Source: Piscibacillus sp052246295 | GTDB taxonomy: Bacteria; Bacillota; Bacilli; Bacillales; Alkalibacillaceae | Length of the DNA stretch: 64,000 nucleotides | NCBI GenBank assembly: GCA_052246295.1 | Contig: JBQQCO010000006.1 | Reading direction: 5' to 3' (one strand) | In this document: piece after piece, positions 18,650 through 27,094 of the stretch | Layout: the number at the start of each line of letters is the position of its first letter | Position numbering within the stretch: the first letter of the stretch is position 1 | Translations under genes and position numbers: made by a program | The notes under the pieces: model-generated | Told to the model about the DNA's origin: nothing | The model's database searches: none | The model's input: only the letters and a program-made list of their open reading frames with translations

Positions 18650-18663
18650 ACTGACCGGTTAGT
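18650..18663. promoter_or_regulatory. Putative TetR operator, site 3
   Basis: ACTGACCGGTTAGT is the best copy of the palindrome ACTNACCGGTNAGT, with arms matching perfectly apart from the N positions. On the minus strand CATACT overlaps its edge in the same phase as at sites 1 and 2. Confidence 0.72.
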
Positions 18664-18685
18664 ATGTTCATTCCAAAAAAATAGT

Positions 18686-19090
18686 TTAGTCCCATAACCT
18701 AAAACTTATCTGGCCTTGAATCACCTTTTGACCATTCTGCTTAGAAGCGTTCACATCAAAGATCAATTGCGTTCCATCACGATCAACCAGCTTACCATTT
18801 AAAGATATTACATCGTTTAAAAATACCATTCCAGTAAACCGAACACGATAATCTTCAATGTATCCTTCTTCTATATAATGTGAAAACAAACGTGATAAGT
18901 TACCCATTGTCCACATTCCATGGGCAATTATACCAGGAAGCCCAGCCCTTTCTGCCTCAGTATCAATCGTATGGATTGGATTGTAGTCATCAGAAGCGCC
19001 TGCATATTTAATAAGCTCTAAACGATTAACAGGTTCAAGTTCTATTGATTCTAGTTCATCACTGATTCTTAATAAATTTAATGTACTCAA
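18686..19090 (-). CDS. MaoC family dehydratase (hot-dog domain with catalytic Asp/His)
   Basis: A 134-residue (R)-specific enoyl-CoA hydratase-type hot-dog protein. DDYNPIHTIDTEAERAGLPG gives the Asp-x4-His catalytic motif, followed by IAHGMWTMGNLS. The start is a TTG at 19090 that overlaps the TGA stop of the preceding gene, with AAAGGAG 6-7 bases upstream inside that gene; translation is coupled. Together with the upstream half it makes the two-part hydratase seen in mycobacterial HadAB-like and acyl-CoA systems. Probable role: hydration or dehydration of an enoyl-CoA. Confidence 0.87.
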   Translation of the reverse strand: MSTLNLLRISDELESIELEPVNRLELIKYAGASDDYNPIHTIDTEAERAGLPGIIAHGMWTMGNLSRLFSHYIEEGYIEDYRVRFTGMVFLNDVISLNGKLVDRDGTQLIFDVNASKQNGQKVIQGQISFRLWD

Positions 19091-19536
19091 TAGCTTAACT
19101 CCTTTCTGACCGTTTCCGTCAAGATTACGACGCGTACACACTCAAAAATAGTCTCACCATGCTCGTCTTCACCGTAATCCGTAAATGTTAACATTCCTAG
19201 CGTGCCGCTTTTTGCTTCTTTTTCAGTATAATTCGTCACTACTCGATAACAGTGCACAACATCTCCGACTGTTAATGGACGATAATAGTGAAAGCTTTGT
19301 TCTCCATGGATTAGCCCTGCACTTGGTAATTTCATTCCGTCAATCTCTCCGTAATTTAATGTTACGGGATAAGTCGCCGGAACGAATAATTTTCCAAACT
19401 TTGAATTCTTAGCGTAATCCTCATCCACATACATTGGGTGCGTTTCACCAATTGCCTTTGCAAACTTAATCGCTGCACCTTTCTCGATCACATTTATTAC
19501 TTTATTTGATTTTTCACCAATAAAATTGTGTAACAC
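19087..19536 (-). CDS. MaoC-like N-terminal hydratase subunit (FAS1-type dehydratase)
   Basis: A hot-dog protein of the MaoC_dehydrat_N type, about 149 residues, with GETHPMYVDEDYA in the position of the substrate loop and HGEQSFHYYRPLTVGD typical of the family. It lacks the full Asp-x4-His site of its partner, so it is likely the structural half of a heterodimeric hydratase. GAGGGGG directly abuts an ATG at 19542, so I favour the in-frame GTG at 19536, 6 bases on. It overlaps the partner gene by 4 bases and follows the SDR gene by 15. Confidence 0.82.
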   Translation of the reverse strand: MLHNFIGEKSNKVINVIEKGAAIKFAKAIGETHPMYVDEDYAKNSKFGKLFVPATYPVTLNYGEIDGMKLPSAGLIHGEQSFHYYRPLTVGDVVHCYRVVTNYTEKEAKSGTLGMLTFTDYGEDEHGETIFECVRVVILTETVRKELSY

Positions 19537-19551
19537 ATTCATCCCCCTCTA

Positions 19552-20313
19552 TTAATCTTTTGGACCACCAGCAACGTAGATGACCTGACCATTAACAAAA
19601 GATGAAGCTTCATCAGCATAGAATGCAACAGCATTTGCAATATCCTCTGGTTTACCACTACGCCCTACTGGAATTTGGCTTACACTATGCTCAACTAATT
19701 GTTCAAAAGTAATTCCGATTCTCTCAGCTGTCGCTTTTGTCATGTCCGTCTCAATAAACCCAGGAGCTACTGCATTGGTTGTAATACCGTATTTACCCAG
19801 CTCAATGGCTAATGTTTTAGTAAACCCTTGTAGCCCTGCTTTGGCAGTTGAATAATTGGCCTGTCCTCTATTACCTAGTGCAGAAGTGGATGAAATATTA
19901 ATGATGCGGCCATACTTTTGTTCAACCATATATTTCTGCACGGCACGTGAACAGTTGAATGCTCCTTTTAAATGGACATCCATAACCATACTCCAGTCAT
20001 CACTACTCATCTTAAATAACAAGTTATCACGAATGACACCTGCATTGTTTACTAAAATGTCAACGCTTCCAAATTGGTTCACAAGTCCTTCAACTGCTTG
20101 TTCAACTTGATCGTACTCAGTCACACTCGCTACTTTCGTGAACACTTCATAACCTTTACTTGTGAAATCTTTTTGTGCTTCAGCTAGGGCTTCTTCGTTC
20201 ACATCAATAATTCCAACTTTAGCCCCTTCTTCTAAAAATTTTTTTGCTATTCCTTTCCCGATGCCTCTACTACCACCTGTAACTAGGGCTACCTTACTCT
20301 CAAATCTGCCCAT
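19552..20313 (-). CDS. SDR family oxidoreductase, 3-oxoacyl reductase (FabG-like)
   Basis: A 253-residue classical SDR close to FabG: TGGSRGIGKGIAKKFLEEGA cofactor loop, NNAGVIRD, ISSTSALGNRGQANYSTAKAG with Ser-Tyr-Lys, and an AGGPKD C terminus. It likely interconverts 3-oxoacyl and 3-hydroxyacyl thioesters with the adjoining hydratase. The ATG ending at 20313 is 9 bases from AGGAGG; another ATG 6 bases upstream is too close to it. First gene of the SDR-hydratase operon. Confidence 0.9.
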   Translation of the reverse strand: MGRFESKVALVTGGSRGIGKGIAKKFLEEGAKVGIIDVNEEALAEAQKDFTSKGYEVFTKVASVTEYDQVEQAVEGLVNQFGSVDILVNNAGVIRDNLLFKMSSDDWSMVMDVHLKGAFNCSRAVQKYMVEQKYGRIINISSTSALGNRGQANYSTAKAGLQGFTKTLAIELGKYGITTNAVAPGFIETDMTKATAERIGITFEQLVEHSVSQIPVGRSGKPEDIANAVAFYADEASSFVNGQVIYVAGGPKD

Positions 20314-20403
20314 CCTCATATCCCTCCTAGTCTGTTTTTACAAATTCATTATATGATAATTAATCTGAAATTTACAACTTTTCAAAATATATTTAAGATG
20401 TGT

Positions 20404-21606
20404 TTATCTACTAGAATGTGCGACAGCATGGCTTTTTAACTGAGGTAAAAGTTTTTTATAAATTTGTTCAACATCTTCCTTTTCAACCTTCCTTGGATTT
20501 AAAGGAATCGTTAACTGATCTTGCATCGCATCATTAACTAGCTTTTCAAGTTGATCTAGCGTCACTTCTTTTAAATAACTAAAATCTTTTGGAAGATCTA
20601 ATTGATTATTAAATTTTTCGATTGAATCGACAATCGTAAATGCTGCAGTTTCATCATCTAAGTTTATAAGATTAGAATTTAATATTCGTGCTATGTCAGC
20701 GTATTTCTTCACATTAGAGATTACATTGTATTCTGTGACTTTTGGTAGAATGATAGCATTTGCTAAACCATGAGGTACCTGAAATAATGCAGAGATTGGA
20801 TGTGAACAGGCATGGACCAAACCTAACCCAGCTGCATTAAAAGCTACACCTGCCATGGTACTTGCAATTTGAACTTGTGCTCGGGAATCACTATTAAAGG
20901 CGTGAGCATAGCTAGCTGGAAGATGTTCCTTTAACATTTTCATAGATTGTAAAGCAAGACTATCTGTAAAAGGGGTAGCATTAATTGAAGTATAGGCTTC
21001 AATTGCGTGCACGAATGCATCCATGCCGGTTGTGGCAACTATATGACGGGGTAAAGTAGCCGTTAATATTGGGTCAATAATGGCTACATCAGGGCCAATT
21101 AGCGGAGAAGCTAATACCAACTTTCGTTCTTGTTGTTCATCTGTTACGACTGCAACGGAAGTCACTTCAGATCCTGTTCCAGCTGTAGTCGGCACACAAA
21201 CTAAAAATGGCAATGAATGTTTAATAGGTTTCTGGTCAACAACATAGTCTAGTACATCACCACCGTGACTCACGACCACTCCTACAGCTTTGGCAAAATC
21301 CATAGGACTGCCTCCCCCTATAGCCAGTATAAAGTCACAATTTGCCTCTTGATATTCAAGCGCTCCTTTCCTGACTGAACTCGCTTTAGGGTTTGGTGAT
21401 ACATCTGAAAAAATATGAACAGAGATACCTTGGTCATGTAGTAATTGTTCTATTCGTTCGATTATTCCTGTTTGGACAAGGCCTGGGTCAGTTGCCAAAA
21501 ACGCACTTCTTTTGTTTTGACGTTTAAGTTCTTTTAATAAAAACGGGTCAAGCTTATGCTCTCCATACAGAATTCTAGTTGAGTTAGAAAAATTGAATGA
21601 AATCAA
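20404..21606 (-). CDS. Iron-containing alcohol dehydrogenase (type III)
   Basis: A 400-residue Fe-dependent alcohol dehydrogenase. IGGGSPMDFAKA is the NAD(P) loop, PTTAGTGSEVT follows, and the metal ligands fall in GMDAFVHAIEAY and ACSHPISALFQVPHGLANA. TTG start at 21606 with AGGAGG 7 bases upstream; a TTG 36 bases further up is unsupported. It is adjacent to the fatty acyl cluster and in the same orientation but has no copy of the operator, so co-regulation is uncertain. Confidence 0.92.
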   Translation of the reverse strand: MISFNFSNSTRILYGEHKLDPFLLKELKRQNKRSAFLATDPGLVQTGIIERIEQLLHDQGISVHIFSDVSPNPKASSVRKGALEYQEANCDFILAIGGGSPMDFAKAVGVVVSHGGDVLDYVVDQKPIKHSLPFLVCVPTTAGTGSEVTSVAVVTDEQQERKLVLASPLIGPDVAIIDPILTATLPRHIVATTGMDAFVHAIEAYTSINATPFTDSLALQSMKMLKEHLPASYAHAFNSDSRAQVQIASTMAGVAFNAAGLGLVHACSHPISALFQVPHGLANAIILPKVTEYNVISNVKKYADIARILNSNLINLDDETAAFTIVDSIEKFNNQLDLPKDFSYLKEVTLDQLEKLVNDAMQDQLTIPLNPRKVEKEDVEQIYKKLLPQLKSHAVAHSSR

Positions 21607-21792
21607 TAGTTTACCTCCTTTCTTGAAAATCAAATAACTCAATTACTTAAAAATATGTTAAGTCTAACCTGTAGATCTGTCAATATGAATTCAGAATTTT
21701 TAGTTAATAATTGTTCATTTTACTCTTTCATATTTATGGTAAAATATTGCTTACAGTCCTTTTAAAAACAACAAGATTTTAGGTGAATCAAC

Positions 21793-22314
21793 TTGGAAGC
21801 AAAAACACATATGATTACTTCACTAACAGTTGCAGCAGGTGTATCAACATACTTAGAGGTCCCTTTTTCTGCTGGTTACTTTGCAGGTGTGTTGATTGGG
21901 AGTGTACTACCAGACATCGATAAAAAAGACTCCTTCATCGGTCAACGATCTTTAGGAGTCTCACATTTAATCCAAATGCTCTTTGGCCATCGCGGATTTA
22001 CTCATTCAGTATTCTGTTGGATTCTCATTACCATTCTATGTTTAAACTATCCTTCACCATTTACATACGGTCTATCCATTGGGTACATTGGGCATATATT
22101 AGGAGATTTCTTTTCAAATAGAGGTGTTCCGATCTTCTATCCTATTATAAAGAAACCTTTTAATCCTAGCTCAATATTAACTTATAAAACCGGCGGAACT
22201 TCTGAAAGACTTATATTGATTGTTTCGGTTATTGTTTTTCTAGTTGTTATATTGAATGGTGATATGACAAGTGAATTGCTACAATCGTTCAAGCAACTAA
22301 CACATTCACTTTAA
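21793..22314 (+). CDS. YdjM/DUF457-type membrane-bound metal-dependent hydrolase
   Basis: A 173-residue inner-membrane protein of the LexA-binding/metal-dependent hydrolase family. Conserved acidic and His motifs GSVLPDIDKKDSFIGQRS (about 37-54) and GHRGFTHSVFCW (about 68-79) are present, followed by hydrophobic helices and LGDFFSNRGVPIFYP. The start is a TTG with AGGTG upstream. It ends tail to tail with the pseudouridine synthase gene, overlapping 4 bp. The activity of the family is largely predicted. Confidence 0.85.
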   Translation: MEAKTHMITSLTVAAGVSTYLEVPFSAGYFAGVLIGSVLPDIDKKDSFIGQRSLGVSHLIQMLFGHRGFTHSVFCWILITILCLNYPSPFTYGLSIGYIGHILGDFFSNRGVPIFYPIIKKPFNPSSILTYKTGGTSERLILIVSVIVFLVVILNGDMTSELLQSFKQLTHSL

Positions 22315-22991
22315 TATTTGTCACCCCATAAATGCCACGGGAAGTCCATTGGTGGATTTGAAACGACACGGACTTCCTTTTTTTTGGTTGGGTGTTCAAT
22401 AGTGAGCACATGCGACCACAGGGCAATTTGTTGACCTGGTTTATTCACTTTTGCCCCATATTTTTGATCTCCATAAATCGGCCAACCACGTGATGACAGT
22501 TGAACTCGAATTTGATGTGGCCTTCCAGTATGTAAATCAATTTTAAGCAAGGTTAACCCTTTTTTCGCCCCAATTAATTCATAGTCTAAAATTGCTTTTT
22601 TAGCCTGTTTATTCTTATGTGATGTGACATGCACTTTATTTTCTTTTTTGTCTTTTAATAGAAAGTCCTTTAGTTGACCTTGTGAATCGTTTGGTCCGCC
22701 TCGGACAACGGTTAAATACTGCTTGTCAAACACATTTCGTCTGATTTGATCAGATAGTCTAGAAGCTGCTTTTGATGTTTTGGCAAATACCATAACACCC
22801 CCAACTGGTCGATCTAATCGATGAACTAACCCTAAATATACATTGCCCGGTTTGTTATCTCTTTCTTTTATAAACTCTTTAAGTATGGTTAATAGATCAC
22901 GGTCTTGTGATTGGTCAGCTTGTACTGGAACATTGACTGGTTTTTCGACAAATAGTAGATGATTATCTTCGTATAGAATATTGATTTTCAC
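22311..22991 (-). CDS. RluA family RNA pseudouridine synthase
   Basis: A 226-residue pseudouridine synthase. The catalytic segment GLVHRLDRPVGGVMVFAKT carries the invariant Asp; LHTGRPHQIRVQLSSRGWPI is the second family motif. The N-terminal S4 domain of full RluA proteins is missing, as in the shorter subfamily. I start at a GTG at 22991, preceded by AAAGGAG at 8 bases; the frame extends 45 codons upstream but without a start signal and across the terminator of the next gene. Target RNA position unknown. Confidence 0.9.
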   Translation of the reverse strand: MKINILYEDNHLLFVEKPVNVPVQADQSQDRDLLTILKEFIKERDNKPGNVYLGLVHRLDRPVGGVMVFAKTSKAASRLSDQIRRNVFDKQYLTVVRGGPNDSQGQLKDFLLKDKKENKVHVTSHKNKQAKKAILDYELIGAKKGLTLLKIDLHTGRPHQIRVQLSSRGWPIYGDQKYGAKVNKPGQQIALWSHVLTIEHPTKKKEVRVVSNPPMDFPWHLWGDKY

Positions 22992-23071
22992 ACTTGTAAC
23001 TCCTTTTAACGGTTTGGTCATAGAATAACATATATTTCTCATGACATCTTTTTCATTTCTATAAAACAAAA

Positions 23072-23094
23072 TCCCCTCACAGTTAGTAAGGGGA
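23072..23094 (-). terminator. Terminator of the YkuS-like gene
   Basis: TCCCCT/AGGGGA stem with an 11-nt loop; on the minus strand it continues ATTTTGTTTT. Confidence 0.75.
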
Positions 23095-23103
23095 ATATGT
23101 GAG

Positions 23104-23349
23104 TTACTTACGTTGAACTCGTTCATTTACTTCATCAAGAACTTCCTGTGCTGTCATTCCATCACAGTTAATAATGGATGCATCTGATGTTGCTTCACTC
23201 ATACCCATAACATTTTGATCTTGCCCAGAAATACAGCAACAATCGCAACCAGCTGCATTATCACCTTCAAGTGTGACAACATCATGTCCATTTTGCTGTA
23301 GTAATTCTTTTACATCAGTTAATGTATCTTCTACTGCAACTCTCGCCAT
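23104..23349 (-). CDS. UPF0180 (YkuS) family protein
   Basis: An 81-residue protein with the UPF0180 layout: VAVEDTLTDVKELLQQNGHDVV at the N terminus, a central Cys cluster (CDCCC), and TAQEVLDEV near the end. Function unknown. The four clustered cysteines suggest metal binding or redox activity. GGAGGTGA precedes the ATG. Monocistronic. Confidence 0.88.
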   Translation of the reverse strand: MARVAVEDTLTDVKELLQQNGHDVVTLEGDNAAGCDCCCISGQDQNVMGMSEATSDASIINCDGMTAQEVLDEVNERVQRK

Positions 23350-23416
23350 TCACTTCACCTCCATTTTCCAAGACTTATTCTGTACAGTCTTGGGAAAATT
23401 ATGCAAGTGAGTGATA

Positions 23417-24370
23417 TTATTCAAAAGCTTTAATCCCTTGTGTGGTTTCAGCCCGTTTGACAGCTCTTATAATTGCTTTTTCTAATGCTTGTGTTGCAAG
23501 TGATCCAATGAGATCTAAAGAGTATTGACGATCACCATTTGCTAGAGTGAAAATTGTATCACCATCAAACATTGTATGAGCTGGAAAGATTGTTCTCCCA
23601 ATAGCATTATGCGCCATTTGAGAAACTTTAGTAGCTTCTGATTTTGAAAGTTTAGCGTTAACGGCAATTACTCCAATCGTCGTATTTTGACCTACTCGCC
23701 CAAACGATTCCACTTGGGTCATCATAAACTCTTCGCTGTCAACTAGCTCACCCGTCTCCGGATGAATAGCGCTTGCTATAACATTTCCAGTCTTCGGCTC
23801 TCGAATCTCCCCTAATGAATTAACTGCCACAACCGCTCCAACTGTTAATCCATTTTCTAGTGTAATGGCAGAACTCCCCAAGCCACCTTTCATGCAATGT
23901 TCGAACCCCATAATTTTTCCTACTGTTGCTCCACAACCTGCTCCAACATTTCCTTGTCTAAATATCCCTCTTGCTGCTTTTTGTGCGGCTTCATAACCCA
24001 TTTCTGCATTAGGCCGAACATTTGGGTCTCCCACAGCTAAATCAAACAAGATGGCTGAAGGTACAATCGGAACTTTCGCAACACCAACATCCAGTCCAAT
24101 TCCTTTTTCTTCTAAAAATTTCATCACACCACTTGAAGTATCTAACCCAAATGCACTTCCACCCGACAAACAAATGGCATGCACTTCATTTACCATATTT
24201 ACTGGGTTAAGCAAGTCTGTTTCACGTGTGCCTGGTGCTGCTCCTCGAACATCCACACCAGCAACTGCCCCTTCCTCTGTCAAAATAACCGTACACCCTG
24301 TTAATGCCTTCTGGTCTTCAATATGGCCAACCTTGATACCTGAAACATCTGTAATATTATCAAAGCTCAT
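23417..24370 (-). CDS. P1 family peptidase (DmpA/BapA-like, MEROPS S58)
   Basis: A 317-residue N-terminal nucleophile-type aminopeptidase. GVDVRGAAPGTRETDLL near residue 37, ICLSGGSAFGLD and GNVGAGCGATVGK are family hallmarks. GGLGSSAI is in the position of the autocatalytic Gly-Ser cleavage that exposes the Ser nucleophile in DmpA. Family members cleave N-terminal D- or beta-amino acids from small peptides. GGAGGTG precedes the ATG. It lies just downstream of the SOS-box gene and could be read with it. Confidence 0.88.
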   Translation of the reverse strand: MSFDNITDVSGIKVGHIEDQKALTGCTVILTEEGAVAGVDVRGAAPGTRETDLLNPVNMVNEVHAICLSGGSAFGLDTSSGVMKFLEEKGIGLDVGVAKVPIVPSAILFDLAVGDPNVRPNAEMGYEAAQKAARGIFRQGNVGAGCGATVGKIMGFEHCMKGGLGSSAITLENGLTVGAVVAVNSLGEIREPKTGNVIASAIHPETGELVDSEEFMMTQVESFGRVGQNTTIGVIAVNAKLSKSEATKVSQMAHNAIGRTIFPAHTMFDGDTIFTLANGDRQYSLDLIGSLATQALEKAIIRAVKRAETTQGIKAFE

Positions 24371-24410
24371 TCAAGCACCTCCATGGTATTTGCACCTTGG
24401 TAATGCTTTT

Positions 24411-24632
24411 CTATGCCCGATCTGTTTTTCCCTTTTTATAAGGTAGGATTGATAACACGTTTATTTTCTTAAAACGCCTAACTGCTTGCTTTGTGTAACA
24501 ATATGCTAAAAAAGATTCATCATCGATTTTCACAATCCGAACAACACGTTGGCTATAATCGCCTTGACGGTCTAAATAGATCATTTCAAGACGTTGTTTT
24601 TGATTCATGGCCCTTTGAAGGATGGAGTCCAT
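24411..24632 (-). CDS. Small WYL-like domain protein, probably SOS-controlled
   Basis: A 73-residue protein consisting of little more than a WYL-like fold: QRLEMIYLDRQGDYSQRVVR followed by FLAYCYTKQAVRRFKKINVL. WYL domains bind nucleic acid or ligands and act in DNA-damage and defence regulation. The second of two adjacent ATGs is best spaced (7 bases) from GGAGG. A TGGTATAAT extended -10 and a LexA-type box (24652-24665) lie directly upstream, so induction by DNA damage is likely. No longer regulator domain is attached. Confidence 0.78.
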   Translation of the reverse strand: MDSILQRAMNQKQRLEMIYLDRQGDYSQRVVRIVKIDDESFLAYCYTKQAVRRFKKINVLSILPYKKGKTDRA

Positions 24633-24651
24633 CATAATCCCTCCATTAATA

Positions 24652-24665
24652 AGAACGTTTGTTCG
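24652..24665 (-). promoter_or_regulatory. LexA (DinR) SOS box with extended -10 promoter
   Basis: On the minus strand CGAACAAACGTTCT matches the Bacillus LexA box (CGAAC-N4-GTTCG) in all but the last base. It directly follows TGGTATAAT, an extended -10 element, and precedes the ribosome binding site of the WYL gene. LexA bound here would block initiation. Confidence 0.72.
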
Positions 24666-24709
24666 TATTATACCACATTTTATAAGAATTAGACCTAAAT
24701 GTGAAAAAA

Positions 24710-24736
24710 AGTGCCTAGCAATCGTTGCCAGGCACT
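24710..24736 (-). terminator. Terminator of the alpha/beta hydrolase gene
   Basis: AGTGCCTAGCAA pairs with TTGCCAGGCACT around a 3-nt loop (one wobble), followed on the minus strand by a run of seven T. Confidence 0.85.
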
Positions 24737-24740
24737 ATCC

Positions 24741-25688
24741 TTATTGTTCAACAACTTGATCATTGACTTCAGTTAAAAATTGATTAATTTTCTTAACCGT
24801 TTGCCTTATACGATCCTCAAAGAAAACGACATTCGTAAAATACCCATGAACCATACCTAATTCGAGCTTGGCATCCATTCTAACTCCCGCTTCTTTTAGC
24901 CTTCTAGCATAAGCCAATCCTTCATCACGAAGAACATCATTCTCAGCTACAATAACTATCGAGGATGGTAACCCACTTAAGTCTTCACACGTAAGTGGTG
25001 CAATATAAGGATTATAATAATCATCCTCGTCACGAACATAATGTTTTCCAAACCATTGCATAAAACCTCGGTCAAGCCCATAACCTTCTGCAAACTCTTC
25101 ATATGAGGATGTGTCATAACTTAAGTTTGTAACTGGATAGACTAAGACTTGCGCTTTAACAGGTGGGCCTTCGCGATCCTTAGCCAGCATTGATACAGCA
25201 GTTGCTAAGTTCCCTCCAGCACTATCCCCGCCTACTGTAATATTCGTGACATCTCCATCAATCTCAATTGGGTTAGCATATACCCATTCAAGTACTTTAT
25301 AACAATCTTCTAACGGAGTTGGATAACGGTACTCAGGTGCTAAACGGTAATCTACTGAAACAACAATGCGTTTTGTCTCATTTGTAAGAATCCGACATGT
25401 TGCATCAACTAATTCTAAGTCACCTAATACCCAGCCACCACCATGGTAATAAATAAATACAGGAAAAGGGCCTTGACCTTCTGGTTTATAAATTCTTACC
25501 GGAATCTCATATTCATCTTTTGCGGAAATTGTTCTGTTTTCTATTTCACTTACTTCTTCAAAGCCTTGCCCTACAACTGGCATTTGTTTAAAAAGAGATC
25601 TGACCTCGCTTGGCTCCATTGTTGATAGATCAGGCATATCTTGAAACATTTCTAAATAAACTTTGGCTTGTTCATTTAGGTTAGCCAT
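24741..25688 (-). CDS. Alpha/beta hydrolase, hormone-sensitive lipase-type esterase
   Basis: A 315-residue esterase. YYHGGGWVLGD gives the oxyanion HGGG motif; GGDSAGGNLA carries the nucleophilic Ser (about residue 150). The catalytic Asp in AENDVLRDEG and the His in GMVHGYF complete the triad. AAAGGA is 8 bases before the ATG at 25688; an ATG 9 bases upstream overlaps it. A six-copy 20-bp tandem array lies about 100-220 bases upstream. Confidence 0.92.
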   Translation of the reverse strand: MANLNEQAKVYLEMFQDMPDLSTMEPSEVRSLFKQMPVVGQGFEEVSEIENRTISAKDEYEIPVRIYKPEGQGPFPVFIYYHGGGWVLGDLELVDATCRILTNETKRIVVSVDYRLAPEYRYPTPLEDCYKVLEWVYANPIEIDGDVTNITVGGDSAGGNLATAVSMLAKDREGPPVKAQVLVYPVTNLSYDTSSYEEFAEGYGLDRGFMQWFGKHYVRDEDDYYNPYIAPLTCEDLSGLPSSIVIVAENDVLRDEGLAYARRLKEAGVRMDAKLELGMVHGYFTNVVFFEDRIRQTVKKINQFLTEVNDQVVEQ

Positions 25689-25790
25689 AGACACCATCCT
25701 TTTACCAATTTTGTTTTATTATATTGGTATCTCACTTTGTTTAGAAGTTAAATTCTAGACTTATTGCCTATTGTTCAGATTGTGGCTGAT

Positions 25791-25910
25791 TTATTTATGG
25801 GGAATTTTTTTAATTTATGGGGAAAAATTTAAATATATGGGGAAAAATTTTGTTTTATGGGGAAAAAATTAATTTTATAGGGAATTTTTCTGATTTATGG
25901 GGAAATCCAT
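25791..25910. repeat. Six-copy tandem array with an exact 20-bp period
   Basis: The core TATGGGGAA recurs with TATGG at 25796, 25816, 25836, 25856, 25876 (as TATAG) and 25896, always 20 bases apart. Between cores are A- and T-tracts such as AAAAATTT. The block is non-coding. Twenty bases is two helical turns, so cores and A-tracts all face the same side of the helix, as in intrinsically bent DNA or an array of protein sites. Confidence 0.85.
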
Positions 25911-25918
25911 AAAAAAGT

Positions 25919-25948
25919 TATGACCAGCCATCAAAATGACTGGTCATA
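25919..25948 (-). terminator. Terminator of the rhodanese-MBL operon
   Basis: TATGACCAG/CTGGTCATA 9-bp stem with a 12-nt loop, followed on the minus strand by ACTTTTTTA. Confidence 0.8.
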
Positions 25949-25955
25949 CTTTATA

Positions 25956-27080
25956 CTACCTTATCGCGCATCTGTTTGGACCGATTTCCATTTCACGTTG
26001 CTCTTCATCTTCTGGATTCTTTTGACCCATATTAGTCTGGCGGATATCGTTGTACGAGTTTGGTTGTGGTGGTAAATTATCTGTTACCGCAGTACGAAAT
26101 TCTTCTTCGCTTTCGATATTTAAACCATGATTTTCTTTATACAGCTTACCTAACGTTTCAGACACACTACCATCATCATTCATTTCTTTAATACTCATAT
26201 AGTGAGCTGGTAGGACTATTAAATCCTCAGATAACTTTTTATACCGTTCATATAACGTCTCTCTTAAGTCACCAACCCAATCTTCAGCTTTGCCGGCTAA
26301 GTCAGGACGCCCAATTGAATCGATAAATAAAATATCACCTGTTAATAGGTACTGATTATCTATGATAAAAGACGTACTTCCAATTGTGTGACCTGGAGAG
26401 TAGAAGGCTTTAATGGTCGTATCACCAACTTTAACTTCATCTCCATCTTCTATCGGCTGATACTCAAATTGGACGTCAGTTGCATCTTTCGGTGGCAAAT
26501 AATAAGTTGCTCCATGCTCATTTGCTAAGTCTCTACCACCTGAAATATGGTCGGCATGTAAATGGGTGTCTAAAACAGATTTGATAGATAAACTATGTTC
26601 CTTTAGAAAATCATCATACTGATTGATCATACGATTAGTATCAATAACCGCTGCTTCACCATTCGATGCAATCAAATAAGATATGCAGCCTTTACCAATA
26701 CGCAGAAATTGATAAATCGTTCCACCCGACACTTTACCAATTTTTATCGGTTCAAGGTGCTCACTATATGACGTCATTCCACCCTCAATAGAATAAACAT
26801 TGTCATATCCGGATTCAGCAATTTGTTCTGCTACCATTCGGGATGAGTTTCCTTTAGCACAAATCACGTATATTGCTTGGTTTTTGGGGAGCTTATCTTT
26901 AATCGATTCAACATTATCATCTAAATCAGAAAATGGTTTATTATAAACTTCAACATTCTCACCTTCTACTTTCCAATCATCAAAATCTCCAGTCTTCCGT
27001 ACATCCAGTATAAATAGTTGATCACCATTTAATATCTTTCGTGTCAATGTTTTTACTGATATATGTTGAACTTTTGACAT
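25956..27080 (-). CDS. Rhodanese-MBL fold fusion, persulfide dioxygenase-like
   Basis: A 374-residue two-domain protein. Residues about 1-110 are a rhodanese domain with active-site Cys in VICAKGNSS; residues about 120-330 are a metallo-beta-lactamase domain with THLHADHISGG, the Asp in LTGDILFIDSIGRPDL and a late His. The MBL part resembles ETHE1/CstB persulfide dioxygenases, which oxidise glutathione or bacillithiol persulfide to sulfite. The domain order is the reverse of CstB. It follows a stand-alone rhodanese gene by 14 bases, forming a sulfide-oxidation operon. GGTGGTGA precedes the ATG. Confidence 0.88.
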   Translation of the reverse strand: MSKVQHISVKTLTRKILNGDQLFILDVRKTGDFDDWKVEGENVEVYNKPFSDLDDNVESIKDKLPKNQAIYVICAKGNSSRMVAEQIAESGYDNVYSIEGGMTSYSEHLEPIKIGKVSGGTIYQFLRIGKGCISYLIASNGEAAVIDTNRMINQYDDFLKEHSLSIKSVLDTHLHADHISGGRDLANEHGATYYLPPKDATDVQFEYQPIEDGDEVKVGDTTIKAFYSPGHTIGSTSFIIDNQYLLTGDILFIDSIGRPDLAGKAEDWVGDLRETLYERYKKLSEDLIVLPAHYMSIKEMNDDGSVSETLGKLYKENHGLNIESEEEFRTAVTDNLPPQPNSYNDIRQTNMGQKNPEDEEQREMEIGPNRCAIR

Positions 27081-27094
27081 TCTATCACCACCTT

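Noticed and set aside
21715..21760. ATTTTAC/GTAAAAT inverted repeat upstream of the YdjM-like gene
   Set aside because: Seven AT-rich base pairs across a 15-base gap are expected by chance in such DNA.
25791..25910. Tandem array considered as a CRISPR
   Set aside because: The period is 20 bases with no unique spacers of 30 bases or more, and no cas genes are present.
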